Origin: Actinomycetota bacterium
GTDB lineage: Bacteria > Actinomycetota > Actinomycetes > Actinomycetales > Microbacteriaceae
DNA length: 64,000 nt
NCBI GenBank assembly: GCA_009704945.1
Contig: WLDG01000001.1
Coordinates: 62,001-126,000 of the forward strand
Reading direction: 5' to 3'
Of the stretch, positions 1 to 6,986 are shown piece by piece (positions within the stretch are counted from its first letter, which is position 1; the number at the start of each line of letters is the position of its first letter). The notes beneath the pieces are model-generated. The model was not told where the DNA came from. It made no database searches and was given only the letters and a program-made list of their open reading frames with translations. A program made the position numbers and the translations under genes.

Positions 1-216
1 AGCTAGATCTTCACTGCTTGTGGCATCCAATTCAATAACTTGAACAGGTTTTGGAAGTCTCTGCGAAATTTTTTGGGTTATGGGCAGCATGCGACCGAAT
101 GAACTCAAGACGACCTCTGCCCCATTCTCCTGCGCGATGCGTGCAGCGGCAAATGCTATTGAGGCTTCTGTCAGTACACCTGTGATTAAGATTTTCTTGC
201 CTTCAAGAATGCTCAT
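1..216 (-). CDS. fabI: Enoyl-[acyl-carrier-protein] reductase (NADH), partial (N-terminal 72 residues)
   Basis: This is the first 72 residues of an enoyl-ACP reductase of the FabI/InhA type; the rest lies beyond the left edge of the window. The family reduces trans-2-enoyl-ACP in the last step of each round of type II fatty acid elongation, in the cytosol. The visible part starts MSILEGKKILITGVLTEASI, with the FabI-type nucleotide-binding pattern in which Gly is followed by a Ser-Ile-Ala segment (SIAFAAARIAQENGAEVVL) instead of the usual TGxxxGxG. The ATG at 216-214 follows a strong GGGAGGG ribosome site and lies 28 nt after the fabG stop, so both genes are probably co-transcribed, as in the mabA-inhA pair of mycobacteria. 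The assignment rests on the N-terminus only. Confidence 0.85.
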   Translation of the reverse strand, partial: MSILEGKKILITGVLTEASIAFAAARIAQENGAEVVLSSFGRMLPITQKISQRLPKPVQVIELDATSSEDLA

Positions 217-244
217 CTGATTAACCCTCCCGATAACGCCAACA

Positions 245-952
245 TTAGTGCCCCATTCCTAAGCCGCCATCCACAGGAATTACAGCCCCTGAGATGTATG
301 ACGCGGAATCTGATGCCAACCAAGCCACAACTTTTGCAACCTCTGTTGGCTCAGCAAATCTTCCAAGCGGGATCTGTTCCTTGTACTTCGAAGCAACATC
401 TTCAGGCAAGGATGCGGTCATGTCGGTGTTGATAAATCCAGGCGCCACAACATTTGCAGTTATGTTCTTCGAACCCATTTCACGTGTAATACTGCGCGCC
501 ATGCCAACTAGTGCACTCTTGGTGGCTGAATAGTTAACTTGACCCGCACTGCCTAAAAGGCCCACGACGGACCCAATCAAAATAATTCGCCCTTGTTTTG
601 CCTTGAGCATGCCCTTTATAACGCGCTTCACGACTCTAAAGACACCATTGAGATTGGTGTCTACAACTTCCTCAAACTCTTGATCAGTCATCCGCAGAAG
701 TAACGTGTCTTTAGTAATTCCAGCGTTGGCAACCAGGACAGTAATTGGTCCAAGCTTTGATTCAATTTGCTCAATAGCCGCATCAAGGGATGGCGAGTTC
801 GTGACGTCAGCCTGGACAGTTAGTGACCCTATAGGGCCCTCTCCACTCCTAGCAGTTACTGCCACCTGATAACCCCCATCAATCAGCTCCTGCGCAATTG
901 CATAGCCAATCCCCCGGTTTCCGCCGGTAACCAGCGCTACTTTTTGCTCCAC
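245..952 (-). CDS. fabG: 3-oxoacyl-[acyl-carrier-protein] reductase FabG
   Basis: A 235-residue short-chain dehydrogenase that would reduce 3-oxoacyl-ACP with NADPH in type II fatty acid synthesis. The Rossmann motif TGGNRGIG is at residues 9-16, the NAG motif near 76-78, and the catalytic residues Asn100, Ser128, Tyr141 and Lys145 (YSATK) are all present; the C-terminus carries the family's GAVIPVDGGLGMGH ending. Translation most likely starts at GTG 952-950, preceded by AAAGG. The gene sits directly upstream of fabI, which supports FabG (MabA-like) over another short-chain dehydrogenase. Its 5' end faces the DUF3099 gene across 78 bases, which must hold the promoters of both transcripts. 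Confidence 0.93.
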   Translation of the reverse strand: MEQKVALVTGGNRGIGYAIAQELIDGGYQVAVTARSGEGPIGSLTVQADVTNSPSLDAAIEQIESKLGPITVLVANAGITKDTLLLRMTDQEFEEVVDTNLNGVFRVVKRVIKGMLKAKQGRIILIGSVVGLLGSAGQVNYSATKSALVGMARSITREMGSKNITANVVAPGFINTDMTASLPEDVASKYKEQIPLGRFAEPTEVAKVVAWLASDSASYISGAVIPVDGGLGMGH

Positions 953-1020
953 ATTTGCCTTTCTGGGAATACCTTAGGTCAGTCGGCGTTATCTTTAGAA
1001 AGTCTATTGATATTGACCCT

Positions 1021-1025
1021 AGGAG
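1021..1025 (+). promoter_or_regulatory. Ribosome binding site deciding the TTG start of the DUF3099 gene
   Basis: AGGAG lies five bases before TTG 1031. An upstream in-frame TTG at 944 would extend the protein into the fabG start region and has no such site, so 1031 is preferred. Confidence 0.6.
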
Positions 1026-1030
1026 CCGGA

Positions 1031-1312
1031 TTGGCAAAGAGACAAAGCGTCACATCGCTTGATCTTTCCCCGGAACAAGAGCGAAAACAGCGCATGATTC
1101 GCTATTCGGTAGCCATGACAATTAGGACAATATGCATCGTTCTAGGGGTGGTTACCTCTGGAATCTGGATGTGGATTTTCTTCGCCCTAGCCATCTTTCT
1201 CCCCTACTTTGCAGTTGTGATGGCAAATTCTCAAGGTGGCCGCAGTAAGAGCCAAAGTGACAGGCTGGCTCCAAAAGTGACAATCACCTCGGATGAAATG
1301 AAAATTGACTGA
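1031..1312 (+). CDS. DUF3099 family membrane protein
   Basis: A 93-residue protein matching the actinobacterial DUF3099 family from memory: a short polar N-terminus with a SVTSLDLSPEQERKQRMIRYSVAM-like stretch, then two closely spaced membrane helices (roughly residues 30-48 and 50-66) and a hydrophilic tail. The function is unknown; location is the inner membrane. I place the start at TTG 1031 because AGGAG is correctly spaced before it; a longer reading from 944 would add 29 residues without similarity to the family. Its stop overlaps the TTG of the next small gene (TTGACTGA), so the two are probably translationally coupled, and both precede the SURF1 gene. Confidence 0.75.
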   Translation: MAKRQSVTSLDLSPEQERKQRMIRYSVAMTIRTICIVLGVVTSGIWMWIFFALAIFLPYFAVVMANSQGGRSKSQSDRLAPKVTITSDEMKID

Positions 1313-1508
1313 GCAATCTCTTTGTTCGAGAGCAGGCTGCGCAGAACCTGCTCGCAACATAATTGAATGGCGAAATCCCAAGATTCACTCCCTTGACAGG
1401 GTAAAGAATTGGGCAGGCTGTCACGAACACACGGAGTTTCTGGTTGACTACTTATCAGCCAGAAAATTCTTCCTAAGGACAAGAGAAATTGAACCAAAGC
1501 GCGATTAG
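1305..1508 (+). CDS. Small conserved actinobacterial Cys/His protein of unknown function
   Basis: A 67-residue protein that begins at TTG 1305 inside the end of the DUF3099 gene and ends 20 nt inside the SURF1 gene. It has Cys7-x4-Cys12 and later Cys39-x2-His42, with Trp22, Asn24-Pro25-Lys26 and His28 between them, an arrangement that suggests a single structural zinc site. I recall short proteins of this pattern (CxxxGCxxxA ... WNNPKxHxPxRxKxWxACDEH) next to SURF1 genes in other actinobacteria, sometimes mislabelled as acetone carboxylase. No enzymatic function can be assigned. The overlap on both sides argues that it is a real gene in one operon with SURF1 and not a chance frame. Confidence 0.7.
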   Translation: MTEQSLCSRAGCAEPARNIIEWRNPKIHSLDRVKNWAGCHEHTEFLVDYLSARKFFLRTREIEPKRD

Positions 1509-2292
1509 ACGGTGGGGACCTTGGCTTGTCCTTGTTGTCTTGTTCGCGATAGCCACTAGCTTGCTCAGCAGTTGGCAATTTGATCGTCGTGAGGAAAGAG
1601 TCGTCCGCATCGAGCAGGTCCAAAACAATTACGACCTGCCTCCCATCGAAATCAGCCAACTCGATTGGAGACAAGAAAACGGCCTTCAAGTCATGGAGTG
1701 GCGGCCAGTTCGAGTCACCGGCAGATACCTTTCAGATCAGGTTTTTCTGGTTCGTAACCGGCCACTGTCTGGCCAGGCAGGATTTCTTCAGCTTGTCCCG
1801 TTCGAATTATCAAATGGAGATGTCCTAATCATTGACCGCGGTTGGCTACCTGCTTCATCAAAACTGTTGGAACCTGAATTTAACCCAACCCCAATTTCTG
1901 GCGATTATGAGCTTGTCGTGCGAGTGAGGGCTGGAGAGGCAGATCTTGGCCGCGAAGAAACGACCACGTTAGCTTCGATAGATCTTCTTGAGGTTGCAAG
2001 TCGCCTGCCAGGTGAAAATGTAATTACTGATTATTACGGAAGACTAAGCAGCGAATCTCCGGCAAATTCCGAAGTTCCAATTCCTATGCCCAAACCAAGT
2101 CTCAACGAGGGAAATCATCTCTCATATGCCATCCAGTGGATCATCTTTGGATTGATGGCGTTTGGAGCCTTTATATGGGCCTATCGCAATGATCAACGCC
2201 TATTGGCCGAGCAGCGTGGTGAACTCCCTAAACGCACCAGGCGAACAAGGCAGTCAGATCGTGATGCAGAATTTGAAGACGCTAACCAGTAG
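1489..2292 (+). CDS. SURF1 family cytochrome oxidase biogenesis protein
   Basis: A 267-residue membrane protein of the SURF1/SHY1 family, which assists assembly of the heme A-containing subunit I of cytochrome c oxidase. An N-terminal membrane helix (about residues 10-30) is followed by WQFDRREER, which matches the family's first signature, then a large extracytoplasmic domain with the typical WRPVRVTGRY and VLIIDRGWLP segments, and a second membrane helix near residues 208-232 before a basic tail (KRTRRTRQSD). Start is TTG 1489 with an AAGGA-like site upstream. Genes for heme A synthesis (ctaA) and heme O synthesis (ctaB) lie within 9 kb, consistent with a respiratory aerobe. Confidence 0.88.
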   Translation: MNQSAIRRWGPWLVLVVLFAIATSLLSSWQFDRREERVVRIEQVQNNYDLPPIEISQLDWRQENGLQVMEWRPVRVTGRYLSDQVFLVRNRPLSGQAGFLQLVPFELSNGDVLIIDRGWLPASSKLLEPEFNPTPISGDYELVVRVRAGEADLGREETTTLASIDLLEVASRLPGENVITDYYGRLSSESPANSEVPIPMPKPSLNEGNHLSYAIQWIIFGLMAFGAFIWAYRNDQRLLAEQRGELPKRTRRTRQSDRDAEFEDANQ

Positions 2293-2319
2293 GCTTCTGC
2301 CAGGAAGAGGAGAACGAAC

Positions 2320-2877
2320 ATGAGCGTAATTCAAGCAAACCTAATTGATCACGTTGTTCCACGCAGCAAGGTAGCTGATCTTTCATTAGTTGTCGGTGGA
2401 GCTGTTTTGACAGCTATCGCAGCTCAGGTTCAAATTCCGATGTACCCCGTACCAATGACACTTCAAACTCTTGCAGTTTTGCTCATCGCTGCAGCGCTTG
2501 GTCCATGGCGAGCGTTTTCTTCTATGTCGCTCTATGTAGCAATGGGAGCAGCGGGATTGCCCGTCTTTGCGGGTGCGAAATCTCTCACTCAAGTTCTGCC
2601 GACTGCCGGCTATCTTCTTGGCTTCGCCGTTGCAGCGGTTGTAGTCGGACTAATTGCACAACGTGGATTCGCCAAAAAGCCGCTAGCTGTAGCAATCAGT
2701 TACGCAATGGGAAGCGTCATAATCTACTTCTTTGGCGCGGGTTGGCTAATGCTGGGACTGGGATTGACTTTCGAGCAAGCTTTCCTCGCTGGAATTGCGC
2801 CGTTTCTAATCGGCGACGCGATCAAAGCTAGTTTTGCGGCTGCTCTACTGCCAGCAGCCTGGAAGCTTGTGCGCTAG
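2320..2877 (+). CDS. bioY: Biotin ECF transporter substrate-binding protein BioY
   Basis: A 185-residue, very hydrophobic protein with about six membrane helices that binds biotin as the S component of an energy-coupling-factor transporter. The family's N-terminal part is clear: IAAQVQIPMYPVPMTLQTL followed by LLIAAALGPWRAFSSM and the YVAMGAAGLPVFA segment. It starts at ATG 2320 after a purine-rich GAAGAGGAGAA site, 27 nt after SURF1. No bioM/bioN ATPase or T component is next to it, so it would either use a shared ECF module elsewhere or act alone. Its stop codon interlocks with the convergent sufT stop at the CTAG of 2874-2877. Confidence 0.92.
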   Translation: MSVIQANLIDHVVPRSKVADLSLVVGGAVLTAIAAQVQIPMYPVPMTLQTLAVLLIAAALGPWRAFSSMSLYVAMGAAGLPVFAGAKSLTQVLPTAGYLLGFAVAAVVVGLIAQRGFAKKPLAVAISYAMGSVIIYFFGAGWLMLGLGLTFEQAFLAGIAPFLIGDAIKASFAAALLPAAWKLVR

Positions 2878-3203
2878 ATAGAAAAACCAATGGCTCGCAT
2901 CATCTCGCGACCATCTTCAGTAATTTTTTCCGGACCCCATGGCGGCATCCATACCCAATTAATGCGAAATGCCTCAACAACACCATCTAAAGCTTCCGCG
3001 GTCTGTTCTTCAATTACATCTGTCAGTGGGCAGCCTGCTGATGTGAGAGTCATGTTTATAAGCAACGCCCCATCTTCGGATTCCTGAAGCCCATAAATTA
3101 GACCTAGATCCACGATGTTGACACCAATTTCTGGGTCAATAATGTTTTTCATCGCCTCGATAATCTCATCGAACTTTTTGGCCGGTAATTCTTTGGCACT
3201 CAT
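2874..3203 (-). CDS. sufT: SufT-like MIP18 family (DUF59) Fe-S assembly protein
   Basis: A 109-residue single-domain protein of the DUF59/MIP18 family, last gene of the suf operon. Characteristic elements are IIDPEIGVNIVDLGLIY near residues 21-37, the MTLTSAGCPL segment with the conserved Cys, and a FRINWVWMPPWGPEKIT-type ending. Members next to sufB/D/C act in maturation or delivery of Fe-S clusters, although their exact biochemistry is debated. Its ATG overlaps the sufC stop (ATGA), indicating translational coupling. The related PaaD enzyme is unlikely because no phenylacetate genes are present. Confidence 0.87.
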   Translation of the reverse strand: MSAKELPAKKFDEIIEAMKNIIDPEIGVNIVDLGLIYGLQESEDGALLINMTLTSAGCPLTDVIEEQTAEALDGVVEAFRINWVWMPPWGPEKITEDGREMMRAIGFSI

Positions 3204-3958
3204 GCAGAAGCCTTCAGGTAGCGATCGTAGCCTTCATTCTCCAATCGCTCAGCAAGCTCTGCCCCACCTTGTTCGGCAAGCTTCCCATTGACGAAGACGT
3301 GAACATAATCAGGCTTGATGTAATTGAGGATTCTTGTGTAGTGAGTAATTAGAACCACTCCGAGATTATTGTCCTTATGGGCTCTGTTTACTCCTTCTGA
3401 AACAATTCTCAGTGCATCAACATCTAGGCCTGAGTCCGTCTCATCCAGAACGGCGATTTTGGGCTTGAGCAGCTCAAGCTGAAGAATCTCGTGACGCTTC
3501 TTTTCGCCTCCCGAGAAACCTTCGTTCACGTTTCGTTCTGTAAAGTCGGAGTCCATCCTCAAATTACTCATCGCAGTTTTTAAGTCTCCAACCCACTCAC
3601 GGAGCTTCGGTGCCTCGCCACTTATGGCTGTCTTGGCAGTTCGAAGAAAATTCGAAACGGAAACTCCAGGGACCTCCACGGGATACTGCATGGCGAGAAA
3701 TAGGCCAGCTCGGGCTCTTTCGTCGACGCTCATCTCGAGAACATCCTCACCGTCAAGCAATATCTCACCCTCGGTGACTTCATACTTAGGGTGCCCAGCA
3801 ATCGAATAGGCAAGTGTTGATTTTCCTGAACCGTTAGGGCCCATGATTGCATGAATCTCGCCGGAACGGATTGTAAGGTCGATGCCTTTGAGGATCTGCT
3901 TGTTGCCTTGGTCTGTGATTACAGAAACATGCAGATTCTTTATCTCTAGAGTTGCCAT
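3200..3958 (-). CDS. sufC: Fe-S cluster assembly ATPase SufC
   Basis: A 252-residue ABC-type ATPase that works with SufB and SufD in the cytosolic SufBCD scaffold. Walker A GPNGSGKST is at residues 40-48, the family-specific signature FSGGEKKRHEILQL near 147-160, Walker B followed by the switch region reads IAVLDETDSGLD, and the H-loop lies in VVLITHYTRIL. These are SufC hallmarks, distinct from importer ATPases. It follows the Rieske gene by 12 nt and overlaps sufT by 4 nt. Whole gene present, no irregularities. Confidence 0.96.
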   Translation of the reverse strand: MATLEIKNLHVSVITDQGNKQILKGIDLTIRSGEIHAIMGPNGSGKSTLAYSIAGHPKYEVTEGEILLDGEDVLEMSVDERARAGLFLAMQYPVEVPGVSVSNFLRTAKTAISGEAPKLREWVGDLKTAMSNLRMDSDFTERNVNEGFSGGEKKRHEILQLELLKPKIAVLDETDSGLDVDALRIVSEGVNRAHKDNNLGVVLITHYTRILNYIKPDYVHVFVNGKLAEQGGAELAERLENEGYDRYLKASA

Positions 3959-3970
3959 TTTCTTCCTTAC

Positions 3971-4282
3971 CTATCCTTCGTACTCAACAAATATTTCGTC
4001 ATTTTCAATAAGAACCTCATATGTCCTAACGGGTTCATATGCCGGTAGTGAAAGAGGTTTTCCTGTGTTCAGGTCAAACTTTGCTCCATGTGCCCAGCAT
4101 TCAATAGTTTCGTTGTCCACAAAACCCTCAGACAAAGAGATCTCGCCGTGAGAACACTTGTCGTCTAACGCTTTGACTTCTCCGTTGGGAGTTCTAACTA
4201 TCGCCAAGGCGTGGTCTCCCACTTTCACACGGATCGCTTTGCCCGGCTTCAGATCCTCCAGGGCACAAATCCTTACCGCCAT
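3971..4282 (-). CDS. Rieske [2Fe-2S] ferredoxin in the suf operon
   Basis: A 103-residue soluble Rieske protein with Cys43-x-His45 (CSHG) and Cys62-x2-His65 (CWAH), the complete set of ligands for a Rieske [2Fe-2S] cluster. It resembles the ferredoxin subunit of non-heme iron oxygenases and the Rieske protein inserted between sufD and sufC in many actinobacteria. Position inside the operon, with its ATG overlapping the sufD stop (TAATG), suggests electron supply for cluster assembly, but that role is inference. No oxygenase subunit is nearby. Confidence 0.88.
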   Translation of the reverse strand: MAVRICALEDLKPGKAIRVKVGDHALAIVRTPNGEVKALDDKCSHGEISLSEGFVDNETIECWAHGAKFDLNTGKPLSLPAYEPVRTYEVLIENDEIFVEYEG

Positions 4283-5436
4283 TAGTTTCCAACTCCTTCT
4301 AATTCAGCTTCGATAGCTCCAATTAGTCTTTGCTCTACATCTGGGATTTCAATCTTCTGAATGATTTCGTTAAGGAAACCTCGAACCACCAATTGCTTGG
4401 CAGTTCCCTCGTCAATTCCTCGAGCCATCAGATAAAACAGCTGAAGATCATCAAAGCGACCAGATGCACTTGCGTGACCAGCTCCGGCAATTTTTCCCGT
4501 TTCAATTTCTAGATTCGGCACAGAATCTGCGCGGGCTCCGTCAACAAGTAGCAGGTTTCGATTCAGTTCATACGTGTCGGTCCCAACAGCACTCTCACGA
4601 ATCAAGACATCGCCGACCCACACCGTGTGAGCTCCGGCTCCTTTGAGCGCTCCTTTATAAGCGACATTAGACACGCAGTTCTCTGCTATGTGATCTACAT
4701 ACGGGCGGTGCTCGAAGTAATTTCCTGTGTCGGCGAGGTAAACGCCAAACATGTTGACTTCAGCTCCGGGTGAATCCAGCTTTACCGCCGGAACCACTCG
4801 AACCAAATCCCCGCCCATGCTTACGACTATGTGCTTTAGCCGGCTGCTTCGTCCTAACTTGGCAAATTGCGTCGAGACGTGGGTTGAACCAACTGACCAT
4901 TCTTGAAGCGTTACAAAGTTAAGTTCGGCCCCATCCCCTAGGACAATTTCGACGTTCTCACCCAAAGTGCCAACTCCCGTGTGATCCAGGACCATTGTTG
5001 CCTTGGAGTGGTTACCAAGTGTGATGAGAATGTGCAGAGCCTTGGCATCGGTGGAATTGGGGGAAACTCTGATTAGCTGAGGCTCGGAGGACTCATTGTT
5101 TGCAGGTACATCAATCACAAGAGTCTTCGACGCATTAGTCCATGCCACAGCCGAAACTCTGTCTTCCGGAATGCCTGCAGAACCCACTAATTGACTAGAG
5201 GAATCAATCCAGCGTGAAGTTATGGAATCTGAGAGTTTGACTTCAATTTCTTCCTCTTTGATCTCACCAATTACTTCAGCATCTAAGCCACGAAGTTTCT
5301 CAAGAGGCACATATCGCCATATTTCCTCGGTCTTCTGAATCTCTGGAAAATCCGAAATCGAAGTTGACTTGGGTCTTTCGCTTCTCGTTTGAATAGGCAC
5401 GCCGTGTGAGTGCGCAGTTGCTCCGTGCTGACTCAC
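4282..5436 (-). CDS. sufD: Fe-S cluster assembly protein SufD
   Basis: A 384-residue SufB/SufD-family scaffold protein. The C-terminal beta-helix region is clear, with the conserved His near residue 321 (GAGHASASGRFDDLQLFYL) that matches the functionally important SufD histidine of E. coli, followed by MARGID and a helical end. The N-terminal 100 residues are poorly conserved, as usual for SufD. It starts at GTG 5436 overlapping the sufB TAG (TAGTG). Role: forms the SufBC2D complex on which Fe-S clusters are built. Confidence 0.94.
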   Translation of the reverse strand: MSQHGATAHSHGVPIQTRSERPKSTSISDFPEIQKTEEIWRYVPLEKLRGLDAEVIGEIKEEEIEVKLSDSITSRWIDSSSQLVGSAGIPEDRVSAVAWTNASKTLVIDVPANNESSEPQLIRVSPNSTDAKALHILITLGNHSKATMVLDHTGVGTLGENVEIVLGDGAELNFVTLQEWSVGSTHVSTQFAKLGRSSRLKHIVVSMGGDLVRVVPAVKLDSPGAEVNMFGVYLADTGNYFEHRPYVDHIAENCVSNVAYKGALKGAGAHTVWVGDVLIRESAVGTDTYELNRNLLLVDGARADSVPNLEIETGKIAGAGHASASGRFDDLQLFYLMARGIDEGTAKQLVVRGFLNEIIQKIEIPDVEQRLIGAIEAELEGVGN

Positions 5437-6854
5437 TATCCGACAGCCCCTTCCATCTGCATTTCAATTAGCTTGTTCAGCTCGAGCGCGTACTCCATTG
5501 GTAGTTCTTTCGCAATAGGCTCGATGAATCCACGAACAATCATTGCCATAGCCTCGTCCTCTTCGATTCCGCGAGACTGAAGGTAGAAGAGCTGCTCCGC
5601 ACTAATTGCTGAAACTGTGGCTTCGTGACCCATCGAAACATCATCTTCTCGAATGTCGTTAGCTGGGTATGTGTCCGATCTTGAAATTGTGTCTACCAGC
5701 AGGGCATCACAGCGAACAGTGTTCGCGGAGTGATGAGCGCCAGGGCTTACCTTGATTTCTCCACGATAGGAAGTTCGGCCACCTCCGCGCGCAATGGACT
5801 TAGACACGATGGAACTAGTTGTGTATGGCGCCAGGTGAATCATCTTGGCTCCAGCATCCTGATGTTGACCCTCACCCGCGAAAGCTACTGACAGCGTCTC
5901 TCCCCTGGCATACTCACCGGCCAAGATAACGCTCGGGTATTTCATCGTGACCTTAGACCCAATGTTTCCATCAATCCACTCCATGGTCGCACCTTCGTAG
6001 GCAATTGCTCTCTTAGTTACGAGGTTGTAAACGTTATTCGACCAATTTTGAATGGTTGTGTATCGAACCCGAGCGTTCTTTTTCACAATAATCTCAACAA
6101 CGGCACTGTGAAGAGAATCAGATTGATAAACCGGAGCAGTGCAACCTTCGATGTAGTGCACATAGGAACCTTCGTCAGCGATAATCAAGGTTCTCTCGAA
6201 TTGCCCCATGTTCTCTGTGTTAATCCTGAAATATGCCTGTAGTGGGATTTCTACATGCACTCCCTTGGGAACATAGACGAACGAGCCACCTGACCAAACA
6301 GCAGTGTTCAAGGCTGCAAACTTGTTGTCGCCAGCTGGTATTACCGTTCCGAAATACTCTTCGAAAATCTCTGGGTGCTCTTTTAGAGCCGTGTCAGTAT
6401 CAAGAAAAATCACACCTTGTGCCTCAAGGTCTTCACGAATTTGGTGGTAAACGACCTCAGATTCATACTGCGCCGCCACACCCGCGACTAATCTCTGACG
6501 TTCTGCCTCTGGAATACCAAGACGCTCATACGTGTTTCGAATTTCTTCCGGCAAGTCTTCCCAAGTTTGTGCTTGCTTCTCAGTGGACCGCACAAAGTAC
6601 TTGATGTTGTCAAAGTCAATTCCTGATAAATCTGAGCCCCAGGTTGGCATGGGTTTGCGCAGGAAAAACTCGTACCCCTTCATCCTTCGCTCGAGCATCC
6701 AGTTCGGCTCGGACTTAAGGTCAGAAATGTACTTGACTACTTCTTCATTGATGCCTCGGCGAGCAGACGCTCCAGCCGTGTCCTTGTCGGACCAACCAAA
6801 TTCGTAATTACCCAGTTCATCTAGTTCTGGCCGGTCGATTATTTTCTCTGACAC
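5436..6854 (-). CDS. sufB: Fe-S cluster assembly protein SufB
   Basis: A 472-residue SufB, the central scaffold subunit of the Suf system. The residues equivalent to E. coli Cys405 and Glu434 are visible: Cys about 382 in VRCDALLV and Glu about 411 in MGHEATVS, followed by [11 protein letters not shown]. Both TTG 6857 and GTG 6854 are possible starts; GTG is preferred because AGGAGG at 6866-6861 is six bases from it but only three from the TTG. It is the first gene of sufB-sufD-Rieske-sufC-sufT. No SufR regulator and no cysteine desulfurase (sufS) or sufU is in the window. Confidence 0.96.
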   Translation of the reverse strand: MSEKIIDRPELDELGNYEFGWSDKDTAGASARRGINEEVVKYISDLKSEPNWMLERRMKGYEFFLRKPMPTWGSDLSGIDFDNIKYFVRSTEKQAQTWEDLPEEIRNTYERLGIPEAERQRLVAGVAAQYESEVVYHQIREDLEAQGVIFLDTDTALKEHPEIFEEYFGTVIPAGDNKFAALNTAVWSGGSFVYVPKGVHVEIPLQAYFRINTENMGQFERTLIIADEGSYVHYIEGCTAPVYQSDSLHSAVVEIIVKKNARVRYTTIQNWSNNVYNLVTKRAIAYEGATMEWIDGNIGSKVTMKYPSVILAGEYARGETLSVAFAGEGQHQDAGAKMIHLAPYTTSSIVSKSIARGGGRTSYRGEIKVSPGAHHSANTVRCDALLVDTISRSDTYPANDIREDDVSMGHEATVSAISAEQLFYLQSRGIEEDEAMAMIVRGFIEPIAKELPMEYALELNKLIEMQMEGAVG

Positions 6855-6860
6855 CAATTA

Positions 6861-6866
6861 CCTCCT
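6861..6866 (-). promoter_or_regulatory. Strong Shine-Dalgarno site of sufB
   Basis: AGGAGG on the minus strand, the best ribosome site noticed in the window. Its spacing selects GTG 6854 over TTG 6857 as the sufB start. Confidence 0.7.
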
Positions 6867-6883
6867 ACGTCCCTGAGTACAAC

Positions 6884-6932
6884 CCACCAGGTCTGTTGGT
6901 ATTCCAAGGCCTGGGCCATGAGAGACTGGTGG
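6884..6932. promoter_or_regulatory. Inverted repeat in the sufB-ctaA divergent promoter region
   Basis: CCACCAG (6884-6890) and CTGGTGG (6926-6932) are perfect 7-base inverted copies separated by 35 bases. They lie in the 132-base space (6855-6986) between divergent sufB and ctaA, the largest intergenic space in the window. It may be an operator or loop site for a regulator acting on both directions, or a leader stem in the sufB transcript. No regulator gene is adjacent; the role is inferred from position only. Confidence 0.35.
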
Positions 6933-6986
6933 AGAGCTCCTAGAGTATTTCGATAACCCTGATAAAACTAGTAAGGACAGCCTAAG

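Noticed and set aside
944..1030. N-terminal extension of the DUF3099 protein from TTG 944
   Set aside because: Would overlap the fabG start, lacks a ribosome site, and the family's conserved part begins after 1031, where AGGAG is well placed.
1231..1689. 152-residue minus-strand frame over the small Cys/His gene and SURF1
   Set aside because: The plus-strand genes have family matches and operon-style overlaps; the antisense frame has none.
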